This document shows positions 51,192 to 60,275 of a stretch of 64,000 bases of DNA, piece by piece (positions within the stretch are counted from its first letter, which is position 1; every line of letters begins with the position of its first letter). A model generated the notes under the pieces. The model searched no databases. It was not told where the DNA came from and worked only from the letters and a program-made list of their open reading frames with translations. The stretch comes from Oscillospiraceae bacterium (GTDB lineage Bacteria > Bacillota > Clostridia > Oscillospirales > Acutalibacteraceae), in assembly GCA_910574935.1 (NCBI GenBank), contig CAJTCU010000001.1, positions 483,695 through 547,694 of the forward strand, written 5' to 3'. The translations under genes were made by a program, and so were the position numbers.

Positions 51192-51736
51192 AGCAGCGCA
51201 AGCGCTGCACCTTTAATCGCGGAGTCGCGCAAAGCTACGCGCTCCCTGGATGGTAAGGGTTCGCTTAGCCAGCGCGTTCCTCTGGGCGCTTCCGGCGTTG
51301 CCCGGCCCCCTTTTTTTCTTTAGCCAATACGGGCTCCCTGCCTTCGGCCCTGTCCGCGCTGGCTGGGCTAAAAGTTTACACCGGCAAGTGAGCCGGAGCG
51401 AACGCCCCCGTGACTAACGATGCAACTCTTGCGTTGCCCGGCCCCTTCTTTTTTGCTTTAGCCAATACGGGCCCCTGCCTTCGGCCCTGTCCGCGCTGGC
51501 TGGGCTAAAAGTTTACACCGGCAAGTGAGCCGGAGCGAACGCCCCCGTGACTAACGATGCAACTCTTGCGTTGCCCGGCCCCTTCTTTTTTGCTTTAGCC
51601 ATACGGGCCCCTGCTTTCAGCCCTGTCCGCGCTGGCTGGGCTAAAAGTTTACACCGGCAAGTGAGCCGGAGCGAACGCCCCCGCGACTAACGATGCAACG
51701 CTTGCGTTGCCCGCGACGAATACTCCTGCTCTTGCG
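51192..51736. repeat. Complex direct repeat, copy 2
   Basis: Same order as 50360-50903: head with GCAGCGCAAGCGCTGC, units beginning at 51319, 51457 and 51594 (periods 138 and 137), and the tail ending CCTGCTCTTGCG at 51736. A few differences are seen by eye (GGTTCGCTTAGCC versus GGCTAGCTTAGCC in the head; one missing A in CATACGGG of the last unit). Its right end forms the last codons of the DUF4317 gene. Confidence 0.9.
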
Positions 51737-52871
51737 ATGGATTTTCTTGGTCAAACCGCACGTTTACTCCGTTCACTTCCACGTCCCCCTCTACCCGCAC
51801 CAAAATGTACTTGCGCCCGTCAATAAGCCGGGTCTCCACCAGGTCCCCGCAGTCTGGGGACACCTTAATGGTCACGTCCGGGGTGCGCACCGTAAAGCTC
51901 TTGGTGTCTATCAGGTTTTGGGGATTTGCCGCGCCCCCAAAGGCTTCTTCGTATTTTTCCTCAAAGGCCTGGGCCTTTTCTTCCTCCACACCGCAGGCCT
52001 CCAGCACCCCTCGCAGGGCCCTTTTGCTAATGGCCAGGGGTTCTGGGTTTTTGCTGGTCTTGTGCTCCTCCACCATTTCGCTAAGCCGCCCGTGCACCTC
52101 TTGCACCACATTATAGCAGCAGGCCTCCCCCAGGGACTCGGCCAAAATCTCCTTAAAAGTCTCCTGCTGCAAATCCGCCGGCATGGGGGGCTCGGTGCGG
52201 AATATGCCCTGTACAAACTCCGGGTGGCTCTGGTCGGTTTTGCGGGTATAGTACAGGGCGTTATAGATATTGGCGCTCCGGTCGTCAAAGGCTGGGAACA
52301 AAAACCCCAGCTCTGGCGGAGAAATAAGCCAGTCCACGTCTCTGCTGCAAATAACGCTGTCTGGCACATTATAGCGCAGGGCGGGCTTGGTCTCCTTTAT
52401 AGGACAAATGCTGCACACCATGTAGCTGTACACATCGCAGGAGCCGTCCGGGTTGGGCGCGCCGTCGCCCGTGCGGTAGGGCACGTCATAAGAGTCCGCT
52501 GCCAGCAGAATGAGATAAGGCCCTTCCATTTCCAGGCACTCAATGACCCGCTGGCAAAAGGCCTGCACCATGCCCTCATCCTTTAGGGCCGAGCTCCGCA
52601 GGGCCATCAGCATCCGGTGCTCGTCGCTGTCTACCACCTGCTGGGTCTCAAAGACAATATCGTTCAGCTGCTTGCCCAAAGCGCCGGTTAGGCTGCGCTT
52701 GAGCACCGAAAGAATGCTTTCCACCTCTTCCTGGGGCGCGGAGGCCAAGGACTGGTTGAAGGTTGAAATAATTTCCCGCTGGGCGTTTACATAGCAGCCG
52801 TGCACCTGGGTAATGTTGCTCCGTTCCGGCTGAAAACGGCGGCGAATTTCTGCCACTTCTTTTTCATTCAT
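51687..52871 (-). CDS. DUF4317 family protein, C-terminus formed by repeat DNA
   Basis: A 394-residue cytoplasmic protein of a Clostridia family without known function. Conserved features: the opening MNEKEVAEIRRRFQPE and ITQVHGCYVNAQREI, a Cys-containing SYMVCSICPIKETKPAL centre (residues about 150-166) and LGFLFPAFDDRSANIYNALY. The last ~16 codons (after the QENPS region) run into the end of the second direct repeat, and the stop TGA lies inside that repeat, so the natural end was probably replaced. GGGAGG precedes the ATG. Not part of an operon. Confidence 0.85.
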   Translation of the reverse strand: MNEKEVAEIRRRFQPERSNITQVHGCYVNAQREIISTFNQSLASAPQEEVESILSVLKRSLTGALGKQLNDIVFETQQVVDSDEHRMLMALRSSALKDEGMVQAFCQRVIECLEMEGPYLILLAADSYDVPYRTGDGAPNPDGSCDVYSYMVCSICPIKETKPALRYNVPDSVICSRDVDWLISPPELGFLFPAFDDRSANIYNALYYTRKTDQSHPEFVQGIFRTEPPMPADLQQETFKEILAESLGEACCYNVVQEVHGRLSEMVEEHKTSKNPEPLAISKRALRGVLEACGVEEEKAQAFEEKYEEAFGGAANPQNLIDTKSFTVRTPDVTIKVSPDCGDLVETRLIDGRKYILVRVEGDVEVNGVNVRFDQENPSQEQEYSSRATQALHR

Positions 52872-53008
52872 TAGGGGTCTGCCTCCCTTGTTACAAGAAT
52901 CATGCCCCTTATTGTACCCCAGAATGAAAAAAAAGGCAAGCTTTCTCTTTCATGTTCTGGGCCCCTGGCCGCGCCCTTTCTTTTTCCGGATGGAGAAGGC
53001 CAATATAG
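52872..53008. other. Intergenic DNA between the DUF4317 start and a MITE hairpin
   Basis: No gene. Presumably includes the DUF4317 promoter, which I cannot place. The rest of the 361-base gap up to 53232 is described as separate hairpins. Confidence 0.3.
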
Positions 53009-53060
53009 TTAAGGCAACACTGCGCAATACGGTACTTAGAATTGTGCGGTATTGCCTTAA
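53009..53060. mobile_element. Minimal TTAAGGCAA element (two ends only)
   Basis: 52 bp: TTAAGGCAACACTGCGCAAT and its near inverse ATTGTGCGGTATTGCCTTAA joined by 12 bases. The ends match the TTAAGGCAA family at 29886 and 47925, so this looks like an internally deleted member. Immediately after it come a GTTCAAAA../..TTTTGAAC hairpin (53065-53095) and the palindrome at 53116. Confidence 0.65.
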
Positions 53061-53115
53061 CACAGTTCAAAAGCGGTAGAATACCTTTTTTGAACCAGAC
53101 GACATAGCCGCCCAG

Positions 53116-53145
53116 CTTGAAAATTGGTACATACCGATTTTCAAG
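53116..53145. repeat. Palindrome shared with 48089-48116
   Basis: CTTGAAAATtGGTA-CA-TACCgATTTTCAAG, a 14-bp stem with one G-T type mismatch position; same sequence as the palindrome next to the element at 48 kb. Confidence 0.55.
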
Positions 53146-53160
53146 TGTGTTTACTATAAA

Positions 53161-53198
53161 AGAACCCGCCCCAAAGCCAAAGCCTGGGGGCGGGTTCC
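53161..53198 (-). terminator. Terminator of the alpha-galactosidase / ABC transcript
   Basis: GAACCCGCCCC / GGGGCGGGTTC stem; on the minus strand it is followed by TTTTAT. It lies 35 bases past the GH27 stop. Confidence 0.85.
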
Positions 53199-53232
53199 TC
53201 TGTTAAGGAGGGAAAACTCTCTATTTTAAAAA

Positions 53233-54369
53233 TTACCCAATCTTTTGGAGCTTGGCCCGATACACCGCGCAGCCGTGGGCTGGGGCTGGGGCCATGATGA
53301 TCTCCTGCTTTACTGGCAGGGCCTCGCCGGTAAACACATCTGTGAGCTGTAGACCGTAGCCGCTGTGCAGGGGGATGCCCAGCTGTTCCAGGTATACAGG
53401 CACACGACCGTCGGTCTCGCCCATATTGAAGAAGCCTAGGGCGTAGTCGCCGTCTGAGAGCAGCTTAAACAGGGCAAAGCGCTCCTGCTTGCTGTCCCAG
53501 GGCAAAAACTGGGGCGGGCGGCAGTCCGGGTCCTGGTTAAACCGGATCAGCTCGGGGTTTGTCACCAGCTTTTTGGTGGCCTCGCTCATGGAGCGCAGGT
53601 CGCTGCCCAGCATCAGCGGCACCCCAAACAGGCACCACAGGGCAAACTCGCTGGCATACTCGGCGTCGGTGCAGGCGTCCTCTGTGGCCACGTTGCCCTT
53701 GCCGTACATGCCGCAGGTGAGCATGTCCATGTCGTTCCAGCAGCCAGAGGCCGAGGCGCCCAGTTTTGGGATCTGGCTCATGGCAATTTTCCGAAAAGAC
53801 TCGAAGCTGTCCTCAATGTCCCCGGTGGAGCGGTACAGGTGGGCCCCCGCGCTGCGGGCCCAGGACCACACGTCGTCCCGGCCCCAGTTACACATGGAGA
53901 ACACAATATCCCGGCCGCAGGCCCGCAGAGCCAGGCCCATGCGGCGGTACAGCAGTTCGCCGTCGAACACACTGGGCTTAAAGCAGTAGTCGTACTTTAG
54001 ATAATCGCAGCCAAACTCGGCAAAGGTCTGGGCGTCCAAATACTCGTGCTCAAAGCTGCCCGGATAGTTGGCGCAGGTGCGCACCCCGGCGCAGGAGTAC
54101 ATGCCAAACTTCAGGCCCTTGCTGTGTACATAGTCGCTGACAGCTTTCATGCCGTTGGGAAACTTCTCCTTGTCCGGAACAATCTTCCCGGTGGCAGGGT
54201 CCCGCTCTTTTTCAGACCAGCAGTCGTCAATGACCAAGTACTCATAGCCAGCTTTTAGCAGGCCGCTTTCCACCATCACGTCCGCGGTCTCGCGGATGAG
54301 CTGGTCGTTTATATTTTCCCCAAACGTATTCCAAGTGTTCCACCCCATGGGAGGAGATGTTAAAATCAT
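53233..54369 (-). CDS. GH27 alpha-galactosidase
   Basis: Hydrolyses terminal alpha-galactosyl (or alpha-N-acetylgalactosaminyl) residues; no signal peptide, so cytoplasmic. Clan D features: PPMGWNTWNTF at the N-terminus, YLVIDDCW, the nucleophile Asp127 in CDYLKYDYC and the acid/base in CWNDMDML (Asp213/215), then PLMLGSDLRSM. 378 residues with a C-terminal beta-domain, typical of bacterial GH27. CAGGAGGG precedes the ATG. It is the last gene of the minus-strand ABC transporter operon, 29 bases after the binding-protein stop, so it should act on the sugar that the transporter imports. Confidence 0.93.
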   Translation of the reverse strand: MILTSPPMGWNTWNTFGENINDQLIRETADVMVESGLLKAGYEYLVIDDCWSEKERDPATGKIVPDKEKFPNGMKAVSDYVHSKGLKFGMYSCAGVRTCANYPGSFEHEYLDAQTFAEFGCDYLKYDYCFKPSVFDGELLYRRMGLALRACGRDIVFSMCNWGRDDVWSWARSAGAHLYRSTGDIEDSFESFRKIAMSQIPKLGASASGCWNDMDMLTCGMYGKGNVATEDACTDAEYASEFALWCLFGVPLMLGSDLRSMSEATKKLVTNPELIRFNQDPDCRPPQFLPWDSKQERFALFKLLSDGDYALGFFNMGETDGRVPVYLEQLGIPLHSGYGLQLTDVFTGEALPVKQEIIMAPAPAHGCAVYRAKLQKIG

Positions 54370-54398
54370 GGTTTTGCCCTCCTGTTATCCAAAAATTC

Positions 54399-56111
54399 TT
54401 ATTTTTGCTGAAGTTTATACTGCTCGGTGTACCACTGGTTCAGTCCGGCCTCGTTGCACTCGTTCTCTACCCGGCCAATGAACTCGTTGTACAGGCTCTT
54501 CACCTCTTCGGCGCTGGCGGCAAAGGCCCACTTGATATTGTACTCGGAGACCAGAGAGGTGATGGACTGGTAGGTAACCGACTCGTCGCTGCCAGCGGGC
54601 AGGCTGAACACCAGGGCGTCGTCATAGCGCACCTTGGGCGCGTACCACTGGTTCATCTGCTTCATCAGGTCTGTGGGCATACACTCGGCAGTACTGCCCA
54701 GAATGGTGTTTCCGTTTACAAAGGCGCCGTAGAAGCCCAGGCCGCTCTTCTTTTCAGTACCGCTCCAATCCGCGTTGCGGGCGTCCTGGAAGCCCTCGAA
54801 ATAGGTGATCTTCTGGCCCCATTCCCCATCTTCCTCGCTAAAGCAGTGGGGGCCGTTTACCACGTCGCCAGACCAGCCGTCGGCCTGGTTGCCCTCAACG
54901 CCCCAGTACATGGTGCGGGCGCCGATCTCGCTGCTGCCGTACTCCAGCCAGCGCATGGCCGCGTCCTTGTGCTCGGACTTCTCGGAGATGCCAAAGCGGA
55001 TATAGCCCGCGTTAGAGCGCACAGCCTCGTAGGTGTCCCAGGGCTGCATGGGGTAGTAGGTGGTGTCGGGGTTGTCGGCGGGCACCTTGCCGGTCTCGCC
55101 CACGGTCCACAGGTAAGAGGCCACTTCGCCGGCCAGGGACTTGGCGTCCTTCTCGGTGTCGCCGTCCACAAAGCTGTCCTCGGTCATCAGGCCCTCGCGG
55201 ACCATCTCGTTTACCCACAGGTACATATCCAGGTAGCGGGGGTCCCGGTAAGAGCCGGAAACCGTGCCGTCCTCTGCCACATAGTAGGAGCAGGGCCCAA
55301 ACAGCCAGCGCAGATAGCTGGGGCCGTTCTGGGTGTTGCCGCCCGTGTAGAAGGGAATGGTGTCCGGGTGCTTTGCCTTAATCTCTTTGCAGGCCTCCAG
55401 GAACTTCTGGGGGGTGGTAATTTCGGGGCTGCCGATTTCTTGCAGGTAGTCCTGGCGCATCAGGATGACGGGCTGGTTGGTGGTCACCAGCCAGTTGTGC
55501 TCCTCCAGCCATTTCAGGGTTTCGCTGGTGTTCCAGCAGCTGACCAGATACCGCACGGTGCCGTCGTCCTGGCGGTTGAAGTCCGCCAGCTCGGGGTCGA
55601 TCAGCTCGCTAAAGTACTTGGGGGCATACTCGCTGGCCACTGCCTCCAGGTCGGCCAGCTGGCCCTGCTGCACCATGGTGGCCCAGTTTGCCCGGCCATA
55701 CCAGGAGGTAACCACGTCCGGCAGGTCGTCCGAGGCAATGAGCAGAGAGAGCTTTGTATCATCGTCGGTTACAGGGGCCACGCACTCAAAGGAAATGCCG
55801 GTCTCTTCCGTAATCTTTTTGGAAACAGGGTCCTCGCCCCATTTTTCCCACATGGTGCCCGGGTCCTCTACATAGATGCTGATGGTAACGGGCTCGTTTT
55901 TATGCTCCTCAAAGGCGTAGCCGCCGGTGGGGGCCTCTTCGCCGCCCGCGCTGCTTTCGGGCACGGAGCTTTCTGGGGTGCTGCTCTCTGGGGCAGAGCT
56001 GCCGGGCGTGGAAGAACTGGGTGTGGAAGAGCTCCCAGCGTCGCCGCCGCAGGCCGAGAGAACCATGGCCAGGGCAAGCAGCAGGCATAGGGTTTTCAGT
56101 ACCTTTTTCAT
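54399..56111 (-). CDS. Extracellular sugar-binding lipoprotein of ABC importer (LplA-like)
   Basis: Captures oligosaccharide outside the membrane and passes it to the permeases. Signal with lipobox LSACGG (lipidated Cys21), a Ser/Pro/Glu-rich linker of SSTPSS/SAPESS units (about 26-60), then a large solute-binding domain of the type with many aromatic residues. 570 residues, typical for this family of long binding proteins. ATG 56111 is preceded by AAAGGATGG. Middle gene of permease-permease-binding protein-GH27. No ATPase gene is in the cluster, as usual for LplABC-type systems that borrow a shared MsmX-like ATPase. Confidence 0.9.
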   Translation of the reverse strand: MKKVLKTLCLLLALAMVLSACGGDAGSSSTPSSSTPGSSAPESSTPESSVPESSAGGEEAPTGGYAFEEHKNEPVTISIYVEDPGTMWEKWGEDPVSKKITEETGISFECVAPVTDDDTKLSLLIASDDLPDVVTSWYGRANWATMVQQGQLADLEAVASEYAPKYFSELIDPELADFNRQDDGTVRYLVSCWNTSETLKWLEEHNWLVTTNQPVILMRQDYLQEIGSPEITTPQKFLEACKEIKAKHPDTIPFYTGGNTQNGPSYLRWLFGPCSYYVAEDGTVSGSYRDPRYLDMYLWVNEMVREGLMTEDSFVDGDTEKDAKSLAGEVASYLWTVGETGKVPADNPDTTYYPMQPWDTYEAVRSNAGYIRFGISEKSEHKDAAMRWLEYGSSEIGARTMYWGVEGNQADGWSGDVVNGPHCFSEEDGEWGQKITYFEGFQDARNADWSGTEKKSGLGFYGAFVNGNTILGSTAECMPTDLMKQMNQWYAPKVRYDDALVFSLPAGSDESVTYQSITSLVSEYNIKWAFAASAEEVKSLYNEFIGRVENECNEAGLNQWYTEQYKLQQK

Positions 56112-56176
56112 TTTTCGTCCATCCTTTACTGTAATTTTTCTAAAACCACGGGCCAGGCCCGGGCAGAAGAACAAGA

Positions 56177-57091
56177 TTAGGCCTTAATAGCTCCCACCAT
56201 AACGCCCTTGACAAAGTATTTTTGCACAAAGGGGTAAACGCACATAACGGGCACAATGGAGACCAACAGGGTGGCATAGCGGATAGAGGCCGTGGTGGGG
56301 CCCGCGTGGTGCCCCCCGCCCACGCCAGCGTCCGCCGCGTTCTGCATGGCTTTTTGGGCTGCCTGTGAGGCGCTGATGAGCTTCATTAAAATGGTGGACA
56401 TGGGCATCAGTTTTTGGTCATTGACAAAGTAAGCGGCCGTGTACCAGTCGTTCCAGGCACCCACGCCCACATACAGGCTGATGGTGGCCAGAATAGGGGC
56501 TGACAGGGGAATGATAATCCGCACCAGAATGCGGAACTCCCCCGCGCCGTCCAGCTTGGCGGACTCTACCAAAGACTCTGGAATTTCCCGGAAAAAGGCC
56601 ATGCACAAAAGCATATTGTACACGCTAAGCAGGCTGGGTATAATATACACCCAGAAGGTATCCAGCAGGCCAATGGACCGGTAGAGCAGGTAGGTGGGAA
56701 TTACACCGCCGCCAAAGTACATGGTGACCATGGCAATAATGGAGTAGACCCGGCGGCCCACCAGCTCCTTTTTGGTCAGGGCATAGGCGGTCAGCGCGGT
56801 AAAGGACACCCCTGTGACCACCGCCATCGCGGTGCGCGCCACACTGACCATGAAGCTGTTTACCAGCAGGGAATCATTGATTACAGCCCGGAAGTTGTCC
56901 AGGGTGAACTCCACCGGCCAAAAATAAATTTGGTGGGCCAGGGCGGCGTTGCCGTCGGAAAATGCGTAAATAAAGCAGTAGTAAATGGGATATACCGTAA
57001 ACACCAGGGTAAAAATGCCGACAAATACAGCGAGGGCGTTTACAAACTTGTCCTCCCGGGTCAAGCGGATGGCCATACCAGTATGTTTCAT
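56177..57091 (-). CDS. Carbohydrate ABC transporter permease (LplC/YtcP-like)
   Basis: One of two membrane subunits of the sugar importer. 304 residues with six helices; the ATPase-contact loop reads EFRILVRIIIPLSAPILATI (EAA motif region near residue 205). An N-terminal helix (about 20-40), a long periplasmic loop and the C-terminal YPFVQKYFVKGVMVGAIK segment are typical of the YtcP group. GGAGGCGCG precedes the ATG. Lies 65 bases before the binding-protein gene and 21 bases after the LplB-like gene. Confidence 0.92.
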   Translation of the reverse strand: MKHTGMAIRLTREDKFVNALAVFVGIFTLVFTVYPIYYCFIYAFSDGNAALAHQIYFWPVEFTLDNFRAVINDSLLVNSFMVSVARTAMAVVTGVSFTALTAYALTKKELVGRRVYSIIAMVTMYFGGGVIPTYLLYRSIGLLDTFWVYIIPSLLSVYNMLLCMAFFREIPESLVESAKLDGAGEFRILVRIIIPLSAPILATISLYVGVGAWNDWYTAAYFVNDQKLMPMSTILMKLISASQAAQKAMQNAADAGVGGGHHAGPTTASIRYATLLVSIVPVMCVYPFVQKYFVKGVMVGAIKA

Positions 57092-57112
57092 TTTTGCGCG
57101 CCTCCTGTTTTT

Positions 57113-58066
57113 TTAGAATAAGCCTACGTCTTCGTACTTTTTGGAGAAGAAGTTGGCCAGCAGTACCAAGAACACCGAGATGACGGACTGGAACATGCCC
57201 ACCGCTGTGGCAAAAGAGTACCGCATGGTGCGCAGGCCCATTTCCAAGGTGTAGTATTCGATGATGTAAGACTCCGACTTGGTAAAGGCGTTACCCAGCA
57301 GCTGCGAGACGCTAAGGTTGCCGGAAACCAGACCGCCAATGCTAAGAATGAACATAATGATAATGGTATTGGTGATCTCCGGAATGGTGATATAGCGTAT
57401 CTGGGCAAAGCGTCCGGCCCCGTCTATTTTGGCCGCCTCGTACAGTTCGCTGTTAATCCCACTGATGGCCGCGAAGTAGATAATAGCGCTCCACCCAGTG
57501 CCCTTCCACAGCTCCACAAAGGTGGCCAGGCCTTTAAACTTGGCGGGGTCTGTCCAAAAAGAGATGGGTTCGCTGGTTAGTCCAACCTGCATCAGCAGGT
57601 TGTTAATCAGGCCGTTGTTGCTTAACACGTCCTGCCACAGGGCGGCCACCACCACATAGGCCATAAAGTGGGGGAAATAGCTGCATGTCTGCACGGTTTT
57701 TTTCAGTTTTAGGCTTGGTATCTCATTCAGGGCCAATGCCAGCAGAATGGGCATGGGGAACACAATGCACATGCGCAGCAAGCTAAGCTGGATGGTATTG
57801 CGGAAAGCCATCCAAAAGGTGGTGTCCTTTAGGAAAGACTGAAAGTGCTTTAGGCCCACCCAGGGGTTATTAAAGTACGAGGTGGAAAGAGAATAGTCTT
57901 GAAAAGCAATAACCAGCCCCGCAATGGGGATGTATGCGAAAATGACCAGAAAAATCATGCCGGGCCAAATCATCAGCTGGTAGGGCAGCTGGCGCCTAAA
58001 GCGCTCCCACCGGGTTGCTCCTTTTTTTAAGGTTTCTCTTTTTTCATTGGATGCTGTTCGCTCCAC
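57113..58066 (-). CDS. Carbohydrate ABC transporter permease (LplB-like)
   Basis: First gene of the importer operon and partner of the LplC-like permease. 317 residues, six helices from about residue 35 on; contact loop DGAGRFAQIRYITIPEITNT near 230. The start is GTG at 58066, with GAGGGG 6 bases upstream and the N-terminal sequence VERTASNEKRETLKKG. The frame is open much further upstream (to 58300) but that extension is basic, Phe/Lys-rich and without a site, hence unlikely. The operon diverges from the two-component genes. Confidence 0.88.
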   Translation of the reverse strand: MERTASNEKRETLKKGATRWERFRRQLPYQLMIWPGMIFLVIFAYIPIAGLVIAFQDYSLSTSYFNNPWVGLKHFQSFLKDTTFWMAFRNTIQLSLLRMCIVFPMPILLALALNEIPSLKLKKTVQTCSYFPHFMAYVVVAALWQDVLSNNGLINNLLMQVGLTSEPISFWTDPAKFKGLATFVELWKGTGWSAIIYFAAISGINSELYEAAKIDGAGRFAQIRYITIPEITNTIIIMFILSIGGLVSGNLSVSQLLGNAFTKSESYIIEYYTLEMGLRTMRYSFATAVGMFQSVISVFLVLLANFFSKKYEDVGLF

Positions 58067-58378
58067 TCCTATCCCCTCTTTCTGCGGATTTTTTAAGGAT
58101 GCCTTGCGCTTTTTCCGGGGCCAGCGCCCGCCCCCTGGCAAAAAGGGCCATGAACCGTTTTTACAAAAGCGAAAGTTTCTTTCTTTGGCAGGGGAAAGCC
58201 CCTCCCTTTTTCCGCTTTCATCATACCGAAAAATCCCCCCAATTTTCAATGAACTATTTTCCTGTTTTGTGTCGATTTTTTCGTTTTTCTTGACAAACAC
58301 GCCATTTCATACTAATTTAATAGCAGTTAACTAAGTAGTCATGCACAAAACCCCGTGCGTTAGAAAGGCGGTTGCTCT
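58067..58378. other. Divergent intergenic region between ABC operon and sensor kinase
   Basis: About 310 bases, AT-rich in its right half. Holds the kinase promoter (58290) and should hold the ABC operon promoter and the binding sites of the AraC-type regulator, but I cannot pick out repeated half-sites by eye. Confidence 0.4.
58290..58318 (+). promoter_or_regulatory. Promoter of the sensor kinase-regulator pair
   Basis: TTGACA, 17 bases, TAATTT (weak -10), 60 bases before the kinase start. Confidence 0.5.
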
Positions 58379-60157
58379 GTGTTTCATTTTTTGACAATTT
58401 GGTTCAGGCGAATGAAATTTCGTACCAAAATTCTCTGTGTTACAGGGGCTGTTACCCTCATCCCTATTACCGTACTGTTTGGTTTTTTCTATCATCAGAT
58501 CGCCTCTTTGCAAGAACGGGAGATCAGCAATTCAGACCGGGCCTTTGAGCAAAACGTCCATACTATCAGCCAAATCATGGACAGCGTGGTCTCTAATGCC
58601 CTTCAAGTCTGCTCCAACCAGGAGATTACCAACTTCTTTTCTACCCAGAGCAGCTCGAAATCTTATGTGCTCAACTATATCACCTCCCTGCGCCCCTACC
58701 TTACCTACTGCCAAGAGTCCGTGGCCCCCCATGTAAAGGCCATGCGGTTTTATACGAAAAACGAAAAGCTTTTTTCCAACCTGGCGGTGCACAATATCTA
58801 TAAAAACCCGGACGCCGCCTTTTTTGACCGGGTAGACGCCGCTATGGACGCCAGCCGGGTGGCCGTGCTGCTTTCGGAAGAAGGCCGCAGCTACTATTCT
58901 ATCGAGTACTCTGCCCAGGGCGTACTCTCCATGTTTTTTCCTGTGAACGCCATGTCCTCTTGCAAGACGATTCTAGAGTGCGAACTGGATTTTAACAACA
59001 TTTTTCAGTCCTTAGATTTTTCCACCAACGGCTTTGAGACCACGGGATATACCCTGCTCCATCAGTCTGGCACAGCGCTGTTTTCTTCAGACCCCGACTG
59101 GGCCGCCCAGGCCGCGGCCCCCCTTCTGCCCCAGGTGCTGGAGGAAGGGACGGTCAGCCACCGGCAGATCTCTTATGGGGGTAAGACCTTTTTGGTAAAC
59201 GCCGCGGCCATCCCCTCCATCAACTGTGTGCTCATCTGCCACAGCGACCTGGGGGCTGTGTTCAAGCCTGTGCGGAACTTCCAGACCCCGGTCCTGCTGA
59301 TTATTGTGGTGTGCGTGCTGGTGTGCTGCCTGCTGGCCACCGCCCTGGTCAATAGCCTGCTGCGCCGCTCTCGCACCATTAACCACGCGATTTTGCGCAT
59401 CCAAGAGGGAGATTTCGACATCTGCCTGCCCGTGGAAGGCTCCGACTTTTTCGACCAGGTGGCCGAAAACCTAAACGGTATGGCCGCGCAAATCAAGAAC
59501 CTCATCCACAATAACTACGCGGGACAGCTGGAAATTAAGGACCTGCAAATACGGATGCTTTCCCAACAAATCTCCCCCCATTTCCTGTACAACACCCTGG
59601 AGTGCCTGCGCATGCGCGCCGTGCTGGAGGACAACTTAGAAACCGCCCAGGCCCTGCTTTCTCTGGGCAGGCTGCTGCGGTACTATGCCAGCTATGCCTC
59701 GGAATTCGCCCGTGTCAGCGCAGAGCTGGAGGTGGCCAGGGACTATGTGAATATTATGGGGCTTATGGAAGAGCGGGACTGCGTTTTGGAAACCAGCGTG
59801 CCCCAGGCCCTGCTGGAGTGCCTGATGCCCCGGTTCATGCTTCAGCCCATTATTGAGAATTCCATTAAGCACGCGGGCAGGCCCCACGGCTCGGCGGTGC
59901 ATATTTTTCTCTCTTTGCAAGAAGAAAACGGCCTGCTGCGCTTTACCGTCACGGACGACGGCATGGGCGTGGCCCCAGAACTGGCCCTGGAGATCCAGCA
60001 GAAGCTGCTGGCCGCCTCGGTGGACACAGACGGTTCCATTGGCCTGTACAATACCAACGCCCGCATTAAGCTGCTCTACGGCGAAGAGTACGGAATCCTC
60101 TTTTCCAGCGTCCAGGGCATGGGCACCTCGGTTACCTTGACCATTCCTTCTGGCTAA
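58379..60157 (+). CDS. Sensor histidine kinase, YesM family
   Basis: Senses an extracellular sugar or the loaded binding protein and phosphorylates the AraC-type regulator. 592 residues: helix (about 16-38), extracytoplasmic Cache-like domain (about 40-300), second helix (about 305-328), HAMP, then HisKA_7TM-type phospho-acceptor in QQISPHFLYNTLECL and ATPase motifs QPIIENSIKHA and DDGMGV. Start GTG 58379 has AAAGGCGG 9 bases upstream; the ATG at codon 12 is the alternative and would still give a full protein. The response regulator gene follows 118 bases downstream. Confidence 0.9.
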   Translation: MFHFLTIWFRRMKFRTKILCVTGAVTLIPITVLFGFFYHQIASLQEREISNSDRAFEQNVHTISQIMDSVVSNALQVCSNQEITNFFSTQSSSKSYVLNYITSLRPYLTYCQESVAPHVKAMRFYTKNEKLFSNLAVHNIYKNPDAAFFDRVDAAMDASRVAVLLSEEGRSYYSIEYSAQGVLSMFFPVNAMSSCKTILECELDFNNIFQSLDFSTNGFETTGYTLLHQSGTALFSSDPDWAAQAAAPLLPQVLEEGTVSHRQISYGGKTFLVNAAAIPSINCVLICHSDLGAVFKPVRNFQTPVLLIIVVCVLVCCLLATALVNSLLRRSRTINHAILRIQEGDFDICLPVEGSDFFDQVAENLNGMAAQIKNLIHNNYAGQLEIKDLQIRMLSQQISPHFLYNTLECLRMRAVLEDNLETAQALLSLGRLLRYYASYASEFARVSAELEVARDYVNIMGLMEERDCVLETSVPQALLECLMPRFMLQPIIENSIKHAGRPHGSAVHIFLSLQEENGLLRFTVTDDGMGVAPELALEIQQKLLAASVDTDGSIGLYNTNARIKLLYGEEYGILFSSVQGMGTSVTLTIPSG

Positions 60158-60275
60158 GGCTCTTGGGGCGCCGCTGTGGGTCCTGCCAAAGAAGCTTCTA
60201 TTCCCGGTTGAATCTGACCCCAGCGCCCCGTGTTTATCCGCCCCCTCGCTCCCCAAATAATGAAAGGAGACTGCC

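Noticed and set aside
50486-51711. Regularly spaced repeats taken as a possible CRISPR array
   Set aside because: Units are ~137 bp and nearly identical throughout, with no unique spacers of CRISPR size and no cas genes.
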